Shown piece by piece: positions 1-5,437 of a stretch of 8,789 bases of DNA. The notes beneath the pieces were generated by a model. It saw nothing but the letters and a program-made list of their open reading frames with translations. It was not told the DNA's origin and did no database searches. This stretch comes from an uncultured Lachnospiraceae bacterium (GTDB lineage: Bacteria; Bacillota; Clostridia; Lachnospirales; Lachnospiraceae). The stretch spans positions 1-8,789 of the forward strand of contig CAMNBW010000048.1 in NCBI GenBank assembly GCA_946533525.1, in the 5' to 3' direction. Numbering within the stretch: the stretch's first letter is position 1; each line of letters opens with the position of its first letter. The position numbers were made by a program, and so were the translations under genes.

Positions 1-320
1 TTATCAAAGCAGTTCAGCTTCAGCATCTTTTCCGTATCTTTGGTGGGTCTGGGGATTATATGCTTCTGCACAACTCCCGTCAGGCTTTCCGCCACGGCGG
101 TTCCGGCTTCCATTGCCGCTTCGACGTCCGACACCGAACCCCTGAACTTAATTGTTACAAGCAGGGGAACCGGAAGTGAATCCGCATTTGCCGGCTTATT
201 TTTATCAAAGGGCTCCAGCCATACATTGCCAGCCTTGCAGCCTGCGTCCGCCGCCATGAAAGCACAGACAAGACCAAAGACTTCCAGGAGACCGACCGCA
301 TCCATTGATTCTTCTGCCAT
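1..320 (-). CDS. BMC-domain shell protein, hexamer-forming type (3' end outside window)
   Basis: Partial gene: the ATG is at 320-318 and 106 codons are visible before the window edge, with no stop. The protein reads MAEESMDAVGLLEVFGLVCA and continues as one Pfam BMC domain (about residues 6-95), with the family signatures GLLEV, FMAADAGCKAGNV, RGSVSDVEAAMEAG and the strand HIIPRP. Such proteins form the hexagonal tiles and pores of the compartment shell. Between the second and third strands it has a longer segment (FDKNKPANADSLPVP) than PduA or EutM. From memory, this variant is common in shell proteins of clostridial glycyl-radical compartments. The visible C-terminus (EKMLKLNCFD) runs past the normal domain end, so a short tail or a longer PduK-like extension is possible. 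AAGGAG lies 8 bases before the start, and the gap to the upstream alcohol dehydrogenase gene is 22 bases, so it is the fourth gene of the second block. Confidence 0.93.
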   Translation of the reverse strand, partial: MAEESMDAVGLLEVFGLVCAFMAADAGCKAGNVWLEPFDKNKPANADSLPVPLLVTIKFRGSVSDVEAAMEAGTAVAESLTGVVQKHIIPRPTKDTEKMLKLNCFD

Positions 321-342
321 AAACTTTGCTCCTTTTTAAAAA

Positions 343-1593
343 CTACTCGTTAACTATTGCGATCTTAAGTCCCTTCTGAGCCAGATTGAACTCGTGGGCC
401 TCGTTGATGTCCTTAAGCGCAAACTTGTGAGTGATAAGCTCCTTTATCGGGATGTTGTCCCTCTGAGCCGCCTTCAGGAATTCAAAGGTAGTTGCGTAAT
501 CCCTTAAGGTATATACCCATGAGCCTACCGTGGTTATCTCCTTCGAGCAGATGTCGAAGTGAGGATTGATGGTGGCATCTCCGCCGTTGATGAAGAACCC
601 AAGCTCGCAAAGTCCGCCGCCGTTGCGGATGAACTTATAGATATTGGAATGTCCTGCGGGAGAACCTGTACACTGGAAGGCGAAGTCTGCAAGATACCCT
701 CCGAACTGATCCTTAACTCCCTGGGTAAGAGCCTCTATGCCGTTGAAATCCTTGAAGTTGACGGTTCCGGTAGCTCCGAGCTTCTTGGAGAACTCAAGCC
801 TCTGTGCATTGCCGTCTACGGTAACTATCTGGGTAATACCCATTGTACGCAAAATTGCTACGCAGATAAGTCCGATGGGACCGCAGCCCTGAACGGCAAC
901 CCTGCTGTTAAATCTTAAAATACCGGTGCTCTTCGCCCTCTCAACTGCGTGGATCAAAACCGCGCAGGGCTCGATAAGGATTCTGGAGTCGAGATCGAGA
1001 TCCGAAACATTGAAGAAGGTCGATCCCTCCCTGCCGATCATGATGTAATCTGAAAACCACCCATTAAGATGCCTCTCATCATCCGGAACAAGGCCGTAAA
1101 CATCGGCATCACCAACGTTCTGCTTGTTAAGGTCATACATCGTTATATCGGGATCATCCTTAAAGATCATGCAGGTAACGATCTTGTCGCCAACCTTTAA
1201 GGGCTTGCCTGCGGAATCCTTTGTAACGTTTTTACCCATCTTAACGATGGTTCCTGTTCCTTCGTGGCCGAGGGCAACAGGTATAAGATTAAAGGGATCC
1301 TTTTTGAATTCATGGGCATCCGTTCCGCAGATACCACAGCCTTCAACCTTAACAAGGATGTCGTTATCTCCTACGGGCGGGATGGGAAATTCCTTTATGT
1401 CGTAATGTCCCAGAGCCGTCAGCATCGCAACATGAGCTGTCTTCGGAATATTGTAGGAAGGTCCCGCACTAAAAGACGCCCCTGTGTTAAAGGATGAGGC
1501 CGTTGCGTTCGAAGAAGACGAAGTCGAAGAAACGCCGCTCATTGAGCTTAAGACCTGTCTGACGATCGCTTCTATGTCTTGTGAATTAGCCAT
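343..1593 (-). CDS. Zinc-type (MDR) alcohol dehydrogenase with N-terminal encapsulation peptide
   Basis: 416 residues with three parts. Residues 4-19 (SQDIEAIVRQVLSSMS) form an amphipathic helix of encapsulation-peptide type. Residues 20-50 are a Ser/Thr/Ala-rich linker. Residues about 53-416 are a medium-chain GroES-like alcohol dehydrogenase. Catalytic-zinc motifs are CGICGTD (Cys89) and GHEGTG (His110, Glu111). The Rossmann motif GCGPIGL is at 236-242, and Asp260 at the end of the next strand suggests NAD(H) rather than NADP(H). The lobe that normally holds four structural-zinc cysteines (about 140-180) has only Cys141, so that zinc is probably absent. Likely role (inference): propionaldehyde to propanol inside the shell, regenerating NAD+ for the neighbouring aldehyde dehydrogenase, and possibly lactaldehyde to 1,2-propanediol. 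Many B12-type Pdu systems use an iron alcohol dehydrogenase (PduQ) for this step. The gap to the upstream gene is 27 bases, with a purine-rich AAGGAAAG before the ATG. Confidence 0.92.
   Translation of the reverse strand: MANSQDIEAIVRQVLSSMSGVSSTSSSSNATASSFNTGASFSAGPSYNIPKTAHVAMLTALGHYDIKEFPIPPVGDNDILVKVEGCGICGTDAHEFKKDPFNLIPVALGHEGTGTIVKMGKNVTKDSAGKPLKVGDKIVTCMIFKDDPDITMYDLNKQNVGDADVYGLVPDDERHLNGWFSDYIMIGREGSTFFNVSDLDLDSRILIEPCAVLIHAVERAKSTGILRFNSRVAVQGCGPIGLICVAILRTMGITQIVTVDGNAQRLEFSKKLGATGTVNFKDFNGIEALTQGVKDQFGGYLADFAFQCTGSPAGHSNIYKFIRNGGGLCELGFFINGGDATINPHFDICSKEITTVGSWVYTLRDYATTFEFLKAAQRDNIPIKELITHKFALKDINEAHEFNLAQKGLKIAIVNE
1534..1593 (-). other. Encapsulation-peptide coding segment of the alcohol dehydrogenase
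   Basis: Codons 1-20 of the alcohol dehydrogenase encode a short helix with hydrophobic residues I7, I10, V11, V14, L15 and M18 on one face. The same pattern occurs in the PduP and PduD targeting peptides. It is joined to the catalytic domain by about 30 low-complexity Ser/Thr/Ala residues, which is typical of appended targeting tags. The call rests on pattern only. Confidence 0.8.
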
Positions 1594-1620
1594 TTTTTAT
1601 CTCTTTCCTTTCCTAAAATG

Positions 1621-3012
1621 TTATCTGATACACAGACTGTCTACCATTACGCAGCGTCTCTTCTTTGTAAACGTCGCCGCGCTGGTTAAGCCCTCTCCGG
1701 TCCTCGAGGCTATCGTAAATGTACAGAAGCCCTCTCCGCCGAAGCCGATGGCCGCGTAGCTCGGTGCGTTCTTTACGAGGATCGCCGTATCTATTGCCCG
1801 GGCATACTTGGTTATATTGTCTATGTTTTTGGAATGTATATGTGCGCTGTGACGGTTTCCGTGCTCAAGCCATACAGCCTTCTCCACGGCATCGTCGAAA
1901 TCCTTTGCCCTTACAACTCCGAGTATGGGCATCATAAGCTCTGTGGCAATCAGCGGATGCTCCTTCTCGCCTTCGAAGGTGATGCAGCGGATATTGTCCG
2001 GAACCTCTGTCCCGATCATGCGAAGAAGGGTCTTTGCGTCACGTCCTACACACTTCCTGTTAAGTCTTCCCTTCTCGTCCATAACCGTTGCAACCAGCTT
2101 GTCCTGCTCCTCCTTGGAAGCGAGATAACAGCCCTGCTCATTTACCATATAGCTCATAAGCTCATCTGCAACACTGTCTACAGCTACGATCTCCTTTTCC
2201 GCTATGCAGGGGAGATTGTTGTCAAAGGTACAGCCGTTCACGATAGCTTCCGCAGCATGGCGGACATCGGCTGTCTCATCTACAAGCGCCGGGGGATTTC
2301 CTGCTCCCGCTCCTATGCCTCTCTTTCCGGAGGAAAGAACGGCGGTAACGACTCCGGGGCCTCCGGTAGCCGCTATGAGCGGAATATCCTTGTGCTTCAT
2401 CATTATCGCGCTGGAATCCAGGGTGGGCTTTTCCACCGTACATGCGATGTTGTCCGGCCCGCCTGCTTCAAGCGACGCTTCATTACATAAATTTATGGCA
2501 TAGATAGAGGTCTTTATTGCCTGAGGATGGGGATTGAAGACAACCGTATTTCCTCCGGCCACCATTCCTATAGTATTGCACAGAACCGTCTCGGAAGGAT
2601 TTGTACAGGGTGTGATGGCACCGATAACTCCGAAGGGTCCCATCTCCACCAGAGTAAGTCCCCTGTCGCCGCTCCAGGCCTGGGTCTTTATATCCTCGGT
2701 TCCGGGGCATTTGTCCGCAACAAGATGATGCTTTAAGATCTTGTGGCCGACATTTCCCATTCCTGTCTCGTCAACTCCCATTCTTGCAAGGGTCTCGGCA
2801 TTTTCATGAACCTTGCGGCGGATAGTCGAAATGATCTTCTCCCTTTGATCCATGGACAGACGGCGCACTACCTCTTCGGCCTTCTTTGCTGCCTCGATAG
2901 CCTCGTTCATGTCCTTGAATACTCCGTGCATTCCCGAAACAGCCTCATTCATCTGAAGCTTGGCAACTACCTCTGAAACTATGTCCCTTACCATATTTTC
3001 GTTTAAAGACAT
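1621..3012 (-). CDS. pduP: CoA-acylating propionaldehyde dehydrogenase (PduP-like), microcompartment-targeted
   Basis: 463 residues, the usual length for PduP/EutE enzymes, which oxidise propionaldehyde (or acetaldehyde) with CoA and NAD+ to the acyl-CoA inside the shell. Residues 4-21 (NENMVRDIVSEVVAKLQM) are an N-terminal amphipathic targeting helix, followed by a short linker and the aldehyde dehydrogenase fold. Visible motifs are ITPCTNP (133-139), GAGAGNPP (234-241) and the catalytic cysteine Cys269 in NNLPCIAEKE. The C-terminal GFGGEGFCTFTIASRTGEG (423-441) is also typical of this acylating subfamily. Its start lies 10 bases after the aldolase stop. The AAGGAG ribosome site overlaps the aldolase TAA (3019-3024), so the two genes are probably translationally coupled. 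Propionaldehyde is inferred as substrate from the diol dehydratase in the locus. Acetaldehyde cannot be excluded from sequence alone. Confidence 0.95.
   Translation of the reverse strand: MSLNENMVRDIVSEVVAKLQMNEAVSGMHGVFKDMNEAIEAAKKAEEVVRRLSMDQREKIISTIRRKVHENAETLARMGVDETGMGNVGHKILKHHLVADKCPGTEDIKTQAWSGDRGLTLVEMGPFGVIGAITPCTNPSETVLCNTIGMVAGGNTVVFNPHPQAIKTSIYAINLCNEASLEAGGPDNIACTVEKPTLDSSAIMMKHKDIPLIAATGGPGVVTAVLSSGKRGIGAGAGNPPALVDETADVRHAAEAIVNGCTFDNNLPCIAEKEIVAVDSVADELMSYMVNEQGCYLASKEEQDKLVATVMDEKGRLNRKCVGRDAKTLLRMIGTEVPDNIRCITFEGEKEHPLIATELMMPILGVVRAKDFDDAVEKAVWLEHGNRHSAHIHSKNIDNITKYARAIDTAILVKNAPSYAAIGFGGEGFCTFTIASRTGEGLTSAATFTKKRRCVMVDSLCIR
2947..3012 (-). other. Encapsulation-peptide coding segment of the aldehyde dehydrogenase
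   Basis: Codons 1-22 encode an amphipathic helix with hydrophobic positions M7, V8, I11, V12, V15, V16 and L19. It resembles the N-terminal tag of Salmonella PduP in placement and pattern and precedes the catalytic domain through a short flexible stretch. Confidence 0.82.
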
Positions 3013-3022
3013 GTTTTTCTCC

Positions 3023-3838
3023 TTACAGTCCCATCTGTTCCATTACTTTTTTGGTTATCTGTGCAACGAGAGCTTCATTTCCCTGTGCTCCGGGAGAAGC
3101 TATGGAACCTGAATGCTCTCCGCAGTTTCCGCCGCAGTTGTGGCAGTTTAAGCCGCCCTTGTTCTGGCAGAGATTTGCGGGATGCTTTCCGGGAAGACCC
3201 ATCTGTCTTCTGATCTCGTAAAGCCTCTGAACGGTAGCATTGTCGAATTCCTTGGCTCCGCCTAACTGCTTAGCCTTGTAGAGAAGCTCTGCATAGAACT
3301 CCACAGACTCCATTTTATAATAAGCCGCTGTAAGATCCACACTCCAGGTAAGAGCGCCATGGCTCTCAAGAAGAACTGCATCGAAATAGGGAAGATACTC
3401 TTCTACCGCATCCGGAATCTCCATTGTGGAAGGTGTGCCGTACTTTGCGATGGGTACGCAGCCTAAGGAGATAACAGCCTCGGGCATGATGGGCTGTGTA
3501 AGGGGTATTCCTGCGATAGCGAAAGCTGTCGCAAAGGTAGGATGAGCATGAACAACAGCTCCTACGTCGGGTCTCTTCTCATAGACTCTCATGTGCATCT
3601 TGATCTCGGAAGAGGGCCTGAAGCCGGCGTTTGCCTGGATAACCTCGCCCTTCTCGTTAACCTTGCAGATGTACTCGGGAGTCATAAAGCCCTTGGATAC
3701 ACCTGTAGGAGTGCAGAGGAACTCATGGTCATTGAGCTTTACGGAAATGTTTCCGTCGTTGGCCGCTACCATGTTCCTGTTGTAGATCCTCTTGCCGATC
3801 TCGCAGATCTGTTTTTTGATCTCAAATTCGTTCTGCAT
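3023..3838 (-). CDS. fucA: Class II sugar-phosphate aldolase (fuculose-/rhamnulose-1-phosphate type) with C-terminal targeting peptide
   Basis: 271 residues. Residues 1-215 are a class II zinc aldolase/adducin domain close to L-fuculose-1-phosphate aldolase, which yields dihydroxyacetone phosphate and L-lactaldehyde. Zinc ligands are visible as His97 and His99 (VVHAHPT) and His160 (ESHGAL), with catalytic Glu78. Phosphate-binding elements match FucA: Gly29-Asn30, Thr45-Gly46 and Ser76-Ser77. E. coli FucA is about 215 residues; the extra 55 here consist of a Cys-rich linker (Cys224, 232, 235, 239) and a C-terminal amphipathic helix (NEALVAQITKKVMEQMGL) of encapsulation-peptide type. AGGAGG lies 10 bases before the ATG. 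It is the first gene after the nested terminator/promoter and starts the second block. Fuculose- and rhamnulose-phosphate specificity cannot be told apart here; in glycyl-radical fucose compartments one aldolase is thought to serve both sugars. Confidence 0.93.
   Translation of the reverse strand: MQNEFEIKKQICEIGKRIYNRNMVAANDGNISVKLNDHEFLCTPTGVSKGFMTPEYICKVNEKGEVIQANAGFRPSSEIKMHMRVYEKRPDVGAVVHAHPTFATAFAIAGIPLTQPIMPEAVISLGCVPIAKYGTPSTMEIPDAVEEYLPYFDAVLLESHGALTWSVDLTAAYYKMESVEFYAELLYKAKQLGGAKEFDNATVQRLYEIRRQMGLPGKHPANLCQNKGGLNCHNCGGNCGEHSGSIASPGAQGNEALVAQITKKVMEQMGL
3026..3085 (-). other. C-terminal encapsulation-peptide coding segment of the aldolase
   Basis: The last 20 codons (252-271) encode a helix with hydrophobic positions L256, V257, I260, V264 and M265, preceded by a Gly/Ser/Pro-rich spacer (HSGSIASPGAQG). 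The pattern matches the N-terminal tags of the two downstream enzymes, but here it sits at the C-terminus. Confidence 0.82.
3113..3169 (-). other. Cys-rich linker in the aldolase (C-X7-C-X2-C-X3-C)
   Basis: Residues 224-242 sit between the catalytic domain and the targeting helix. They contain four cysteines, many Gly/Asn residues and a terminal His (CQNKGGLNCHNCGGNCGEH). Spacing suggests a metal-, Fe-S- or disulfide-forming motif, but I do not recognise it as a named domain. Confidence 0.6.
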
Positions 3839-3883
3839 TATTTAGTTTCCTCCTGATAAAATTTTTATTACCTCTTGTCCCAC

Positions 3884-3950
3884 GCCTCGTGTAGGGTTTC
3901 AATCACTTCTTTACTTGAAACGCTCCACTAGCTGCCGTGCACGAGACAGC
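3884..3950 (-). promoter_or_regulatory. Potentially switching leader RNA structure upstream of the aldolase
   Basis: On the minus strand, GCTGTC (3950-3945) can pair with GGCAGC (3936-3931), with one G·U pair, closing an 8-base loop. Alternatively GTCTCGTG (3947-3940) can pair with CACGAGGC (3891-3884), with one G·U pair, enclosing the inverted repeat at 3921-3896. The two helices share bases and exclude each other, as in attenuators and riboswitch-like leaders. The match to a known RNA family is not recognised, and the regulatory role is inference. Confidence 0.35.
3896..3921. repeat. Inverted repeat with 7-bp arms, candidate operator or RNA hairpin
   Basis: GTTTCAA (3921-3915 on the minus strand) and TTGAAAC (3902-3896) form a perfect inverted repeat with a 12-base spacer. 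It lies about 65-90 bases downstream of the predicted transcription start and 58 bases before the aldolase ATG. It could be a dyad operator for a sugar-responsive regulator or a stem in the leader RNA. Confidence 0.45.
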
Positions 3951-3990
3951 TTCTGATACACTTTCGTGGATTTTTGTTGTATTCTTTTGC

Positions 3991-4019
3991 AGTATACAAC
4001 AAAAAACCACATCCGTCAA
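3991..4019 (-). promoter_or_regulatory. Predicted sigma-70 type promoter for the aldolase block
   Basis: On the minus strand, TTGACG (4019-4014) is separated by exactly 17 bases from TATACT (3996-3991). Each hexamer differs from consensus at one position. Transcription would begin near 3984, giving a 5' leader of about 145 bases ahead of the aldolase ATG. The -35 box lies in the loop of the terminator hairpin, and the spacer is the hairpin's 3' arm plus T-tract. Confidence 0.75.
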
Positions 4020-4037
4020 CAAATTAGATGTGGTTTT
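3997..4037 (-). terminator. Intrinsic terminator after the exchanger gene
   Basis: On the minus strand, AAAACCACATC (4037-4027) and GATGTGGTTTT (4013-4003) form a perfect 11-bp stem around a 13-base loop, followed by TTTTTTGTTG. It lies 86 bases after the exchanger stop. On the plus strand the 3' arm also ends in TTTT, so the element might work in both directions, though no plus-strand gene needs it. Confidence 0.85.
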
Positions 4038-4122
4038 CCCGTCATATTTTAATTTTTATGTTGGATATTTGTGTGGGATTTGTATCGATTTTAAAACACA
4101 CCCACAAAAGCCTCAAAAAAGG

Positions 4123-5052
4123 TCAAAATGTAATATATGCAAAATAGGCCGCGTAGCATAAGAGCATTATTATTCCGTGTACCCTTTTGAGCTTCCCCTT
4201 AAGAGCGCAAAGCAGGAGAATAACCGCGGCTCCTATAGCGACAGCGGCATCGAAGCGGAAATTGACCGCAAAGTTTATCGGTACGATCAGGGAGGCTGTG
4301 CCTATTACGAAAAGTATGTTGAAGATATTGCTCCCTACGATATTTCCTATTGCAATATCAGCGTTGCCCTTCCTCGCCGCCATACAGGAGGTTACGAGCT
4401 CCGGCAGCGAAGTCCCGAGGGCCACTATGGTAAGACCGATAAAGCGCTCGCTCATACCGAAGATCCTCGCTATGCCGCTGGCTCCGTCTACGGAAAAATT
4501 ACTTCCGACCACTATCATCCCCATTCCCAGGACTATGAAAAGAGCTATCTTCCAAAAGGGCTTCTTCTCCTGATCACCCTCTTCCTGCGGACCCGAACGC
4601 TTCGCCATTATTATCATATAGGCCAGATACGCTATGAAGAGTACCCATAATATCACTCCGTCCAGGCGGGATACAACCCCGTCCAGCCCCAGCACCATAA
4701 AGATAACAGTCACTGCGGTCAAAAATGGCATCTCATACCTTATAGTGCTCTTTCCCACCGCTATGGCGGTTATAGTACAGGCCACTCCCAGGATCACAAG
4801 GATATTCATGATATTGCTCCCGAGAACATTTCCTATGGAGATGTCGGCGTTGCCCTTGGCGGCGGCTGCGATGCTGACGGCCGTCTCCGGCGCCGAAGTT
4901 CCCATTGCGACTATCGTAAGGCCTATTATTATCTCCGGGACTCCGAAGCGTTTGGCGAGGCCCGATGCCCCGTCCACAAAAATGTCGGCTCCTTTTATAA
5001 GTAAAACAAAGCCAGCCACCAGCAGTACCAGATCCTTTAAAAATTCAATCAT
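4123..5052 (-). CDS. CaCA-family sodium/calcium exchanger-like membrane protein (YrbG type)
   Basis: 309 residues, two homologous halves each with about five membrane helices (roughly 4-24, 40-62, 70-98, 105-125, 130-150; 166-187, 202-225, 232-257, 265-285, 290-308), joined by a charged loop (151-166). The alpha-repeat signatures are GLTIVAMGTSAPET (44-57) with GNVLGSNIMN (74-83), and GLTIVALGTSLPEL (206-219) with GNIVGSNIFN (236-245). Glu56 and Glu218 match the paired ion-binding glutamates of the archaeal exchanger NCX_Mj. The position equal to its Asp240 is Asn245, as in K+-independent NCX proteins. The family exchanges Na+ (or H+) for Ca2+ across the cytoplasmic membrane. I start it at Met 5052, with GGAG 8 bases upstream, rather than at an in-frame ATG at 5157, which would add 35 non-conserved residues and overlap the shell gene by 83 bases. 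It is last in the first block, 22 bases after the shell gene. Its link to diol fermentation is unknown. Confidence 0.93.
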   Translation of the reverse strand: MIEFLKDLVLLVAGFVLLIKGADIFVDGASGLAKRFGVPEIIIGLTIVAMGTSAPETAVSIAAAAKGNADISIGNVLGSNIMNILVILGVACTITAIAVGKSTIRYEMPFLTAVTVIFMVLGLDGVVSRLDGVILWVLFIAYLAYMIIMAKRSGPQEEGDQEKKPFWKIALFIVLGMGMIVVGSNFSVDGASGIARIFGMSERFIGLTIVALGTSLPELVTSCMAARKGNADIAIGNIVGSNIFNILFVIGTASLIVPINFAVNFRFDAAVAIGAAVILLLCALKGKLKRVHGIIMLLCYAAYFAYITF

Positions 5053-5060
5053 TGCAAATA

Positions 5061-5064
5061 CTCC
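5061..5064 (-). promoter_or_regulatory. Ribosome binding site fixing the exchanger start
   Basis: GGAG on the minus strand lies 8 bases before the ATG at 5052. Together with the membrane-helix start (MIEFLKDLVLLVAG), it supports this internal start over the longer in-frame reading from 5157. Confidence 0.7.
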
Positions 5065-5074
5065 AATGTCTCCC

Positions 5075-5434
5075 TCATGTGCGGGTGATGGGGCAGATCT
5101 CATACCCCAGGGTATTTTGAACATAGTCCAGAATAGCAGTAACGGCGGCCTCCACATCCGAAACCGTTCCGGTTACTATGAGTGACCCGCTTAAGCGGTC
5201 AACGAAGCCCAGCTCCACGCCGGCGCTCTTTATCGCAATATCTCCCATTATTATGGCAGTTTCCGACGGTGAGACCGTCATTATGCCTATGGCAGACTTT
5301 TCAAACTCCACAGCGGGATCCAGACCCAGCTTATAATAAAGAGTCTTATCCGGATTGGCGATAATATGGGCCAGGGTGATCTGCCGCCCGGGAACCAGCT
5401 CCTGAACTATCCTCTGTTTATTCTGAAATTCCAC
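5075..5434 (-). CDS. pduU: PduU/EutS-family circularly permuted shell protein
   Basis: 119 residues (PduU is 116, EutS 111). The N-terminal RIVQELVPGRQITLAHIIAN (8-27) is the hallmark of this family: it forms the small beta-barrel that caps the pore in PduU. It is followed by a permuted BMC domain with SAIGIMTVSPSETAIIMGDI (47-66), VELGFVDRLSGSLIVTG (73-89) and the ending CPITRT, which matches PduU better than EutS. A few extra residues (VEFEK, 42-46) sit before the SAIGI strand. The protein makes hexameric shell tiles. It starts with GTG at 5434, only 3 bases after the activase stop. AGGTGG (5447-5442) lies inside the last activase codons, implying translational coupling. Confidence 0.94.
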   Translation of the reverse strand: MEFQNKQRIVQELVPGRQITLAHIIANPDKTLYYKLGLDPAVEFEKSAIGIMTVSPSETAIIMGDIAIKSAGVELGFVDRLSGSLIVTGTVSDVEAAVTAILDYVQNTLGYEICPITRT

Positions 5435-5437
5435 GTC

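Larger units (their letters stand above)
3839..4122. other. Intergenic region between the two gene blocks
   Basis: This 284-base A/T-rich stretch is the only sizeable non-coding region in the window. It carries the terminator of the exchanger block, a promoter for the aldolase block overlapping that terminator, and a leader of about 145 bases. No open reading frame with a ribosome site was found in it on either strand. A weak inverted repeat (TGTGGG at 4072-4077, CCCACA at 4101-4106) lies just after the exchanger stop. Confidence 0.85.

Noticed and set aside
1834..2490. Plus-strand open frame (218 codons) inside the aldehyde dehydrogenase
   Set aside because: It is antisense to the catalytic-cysteine region, with no supporting motif or upstream signals.
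3887..3925. Possible catabolite-response (cre) site near the leader
   Set aside because: TGAAACGCTCCACT and TGAAACCCTACACG each miss several fixed positions of the cre consensus, including the central CG.
4072..4106. Inverted repeat TGTGGG/CCCACA just after the exchanger stop, considered as a second terminator
   Set aside because: The stem is only 6 bp with a 23-base loop and no T-tract on the minus strand, and a far better terminator lies 35 bases further on.
5053..5157. N-terminal extension of the exchanger from an upstream in-frame ATG
   Set aside because: It overlaps the PduU-like gene in another frame, has Pro/Trp-rich sequence unlike a CaCA N-terminus, and a well-placed GGAG precedes the internal ATG at 5052.
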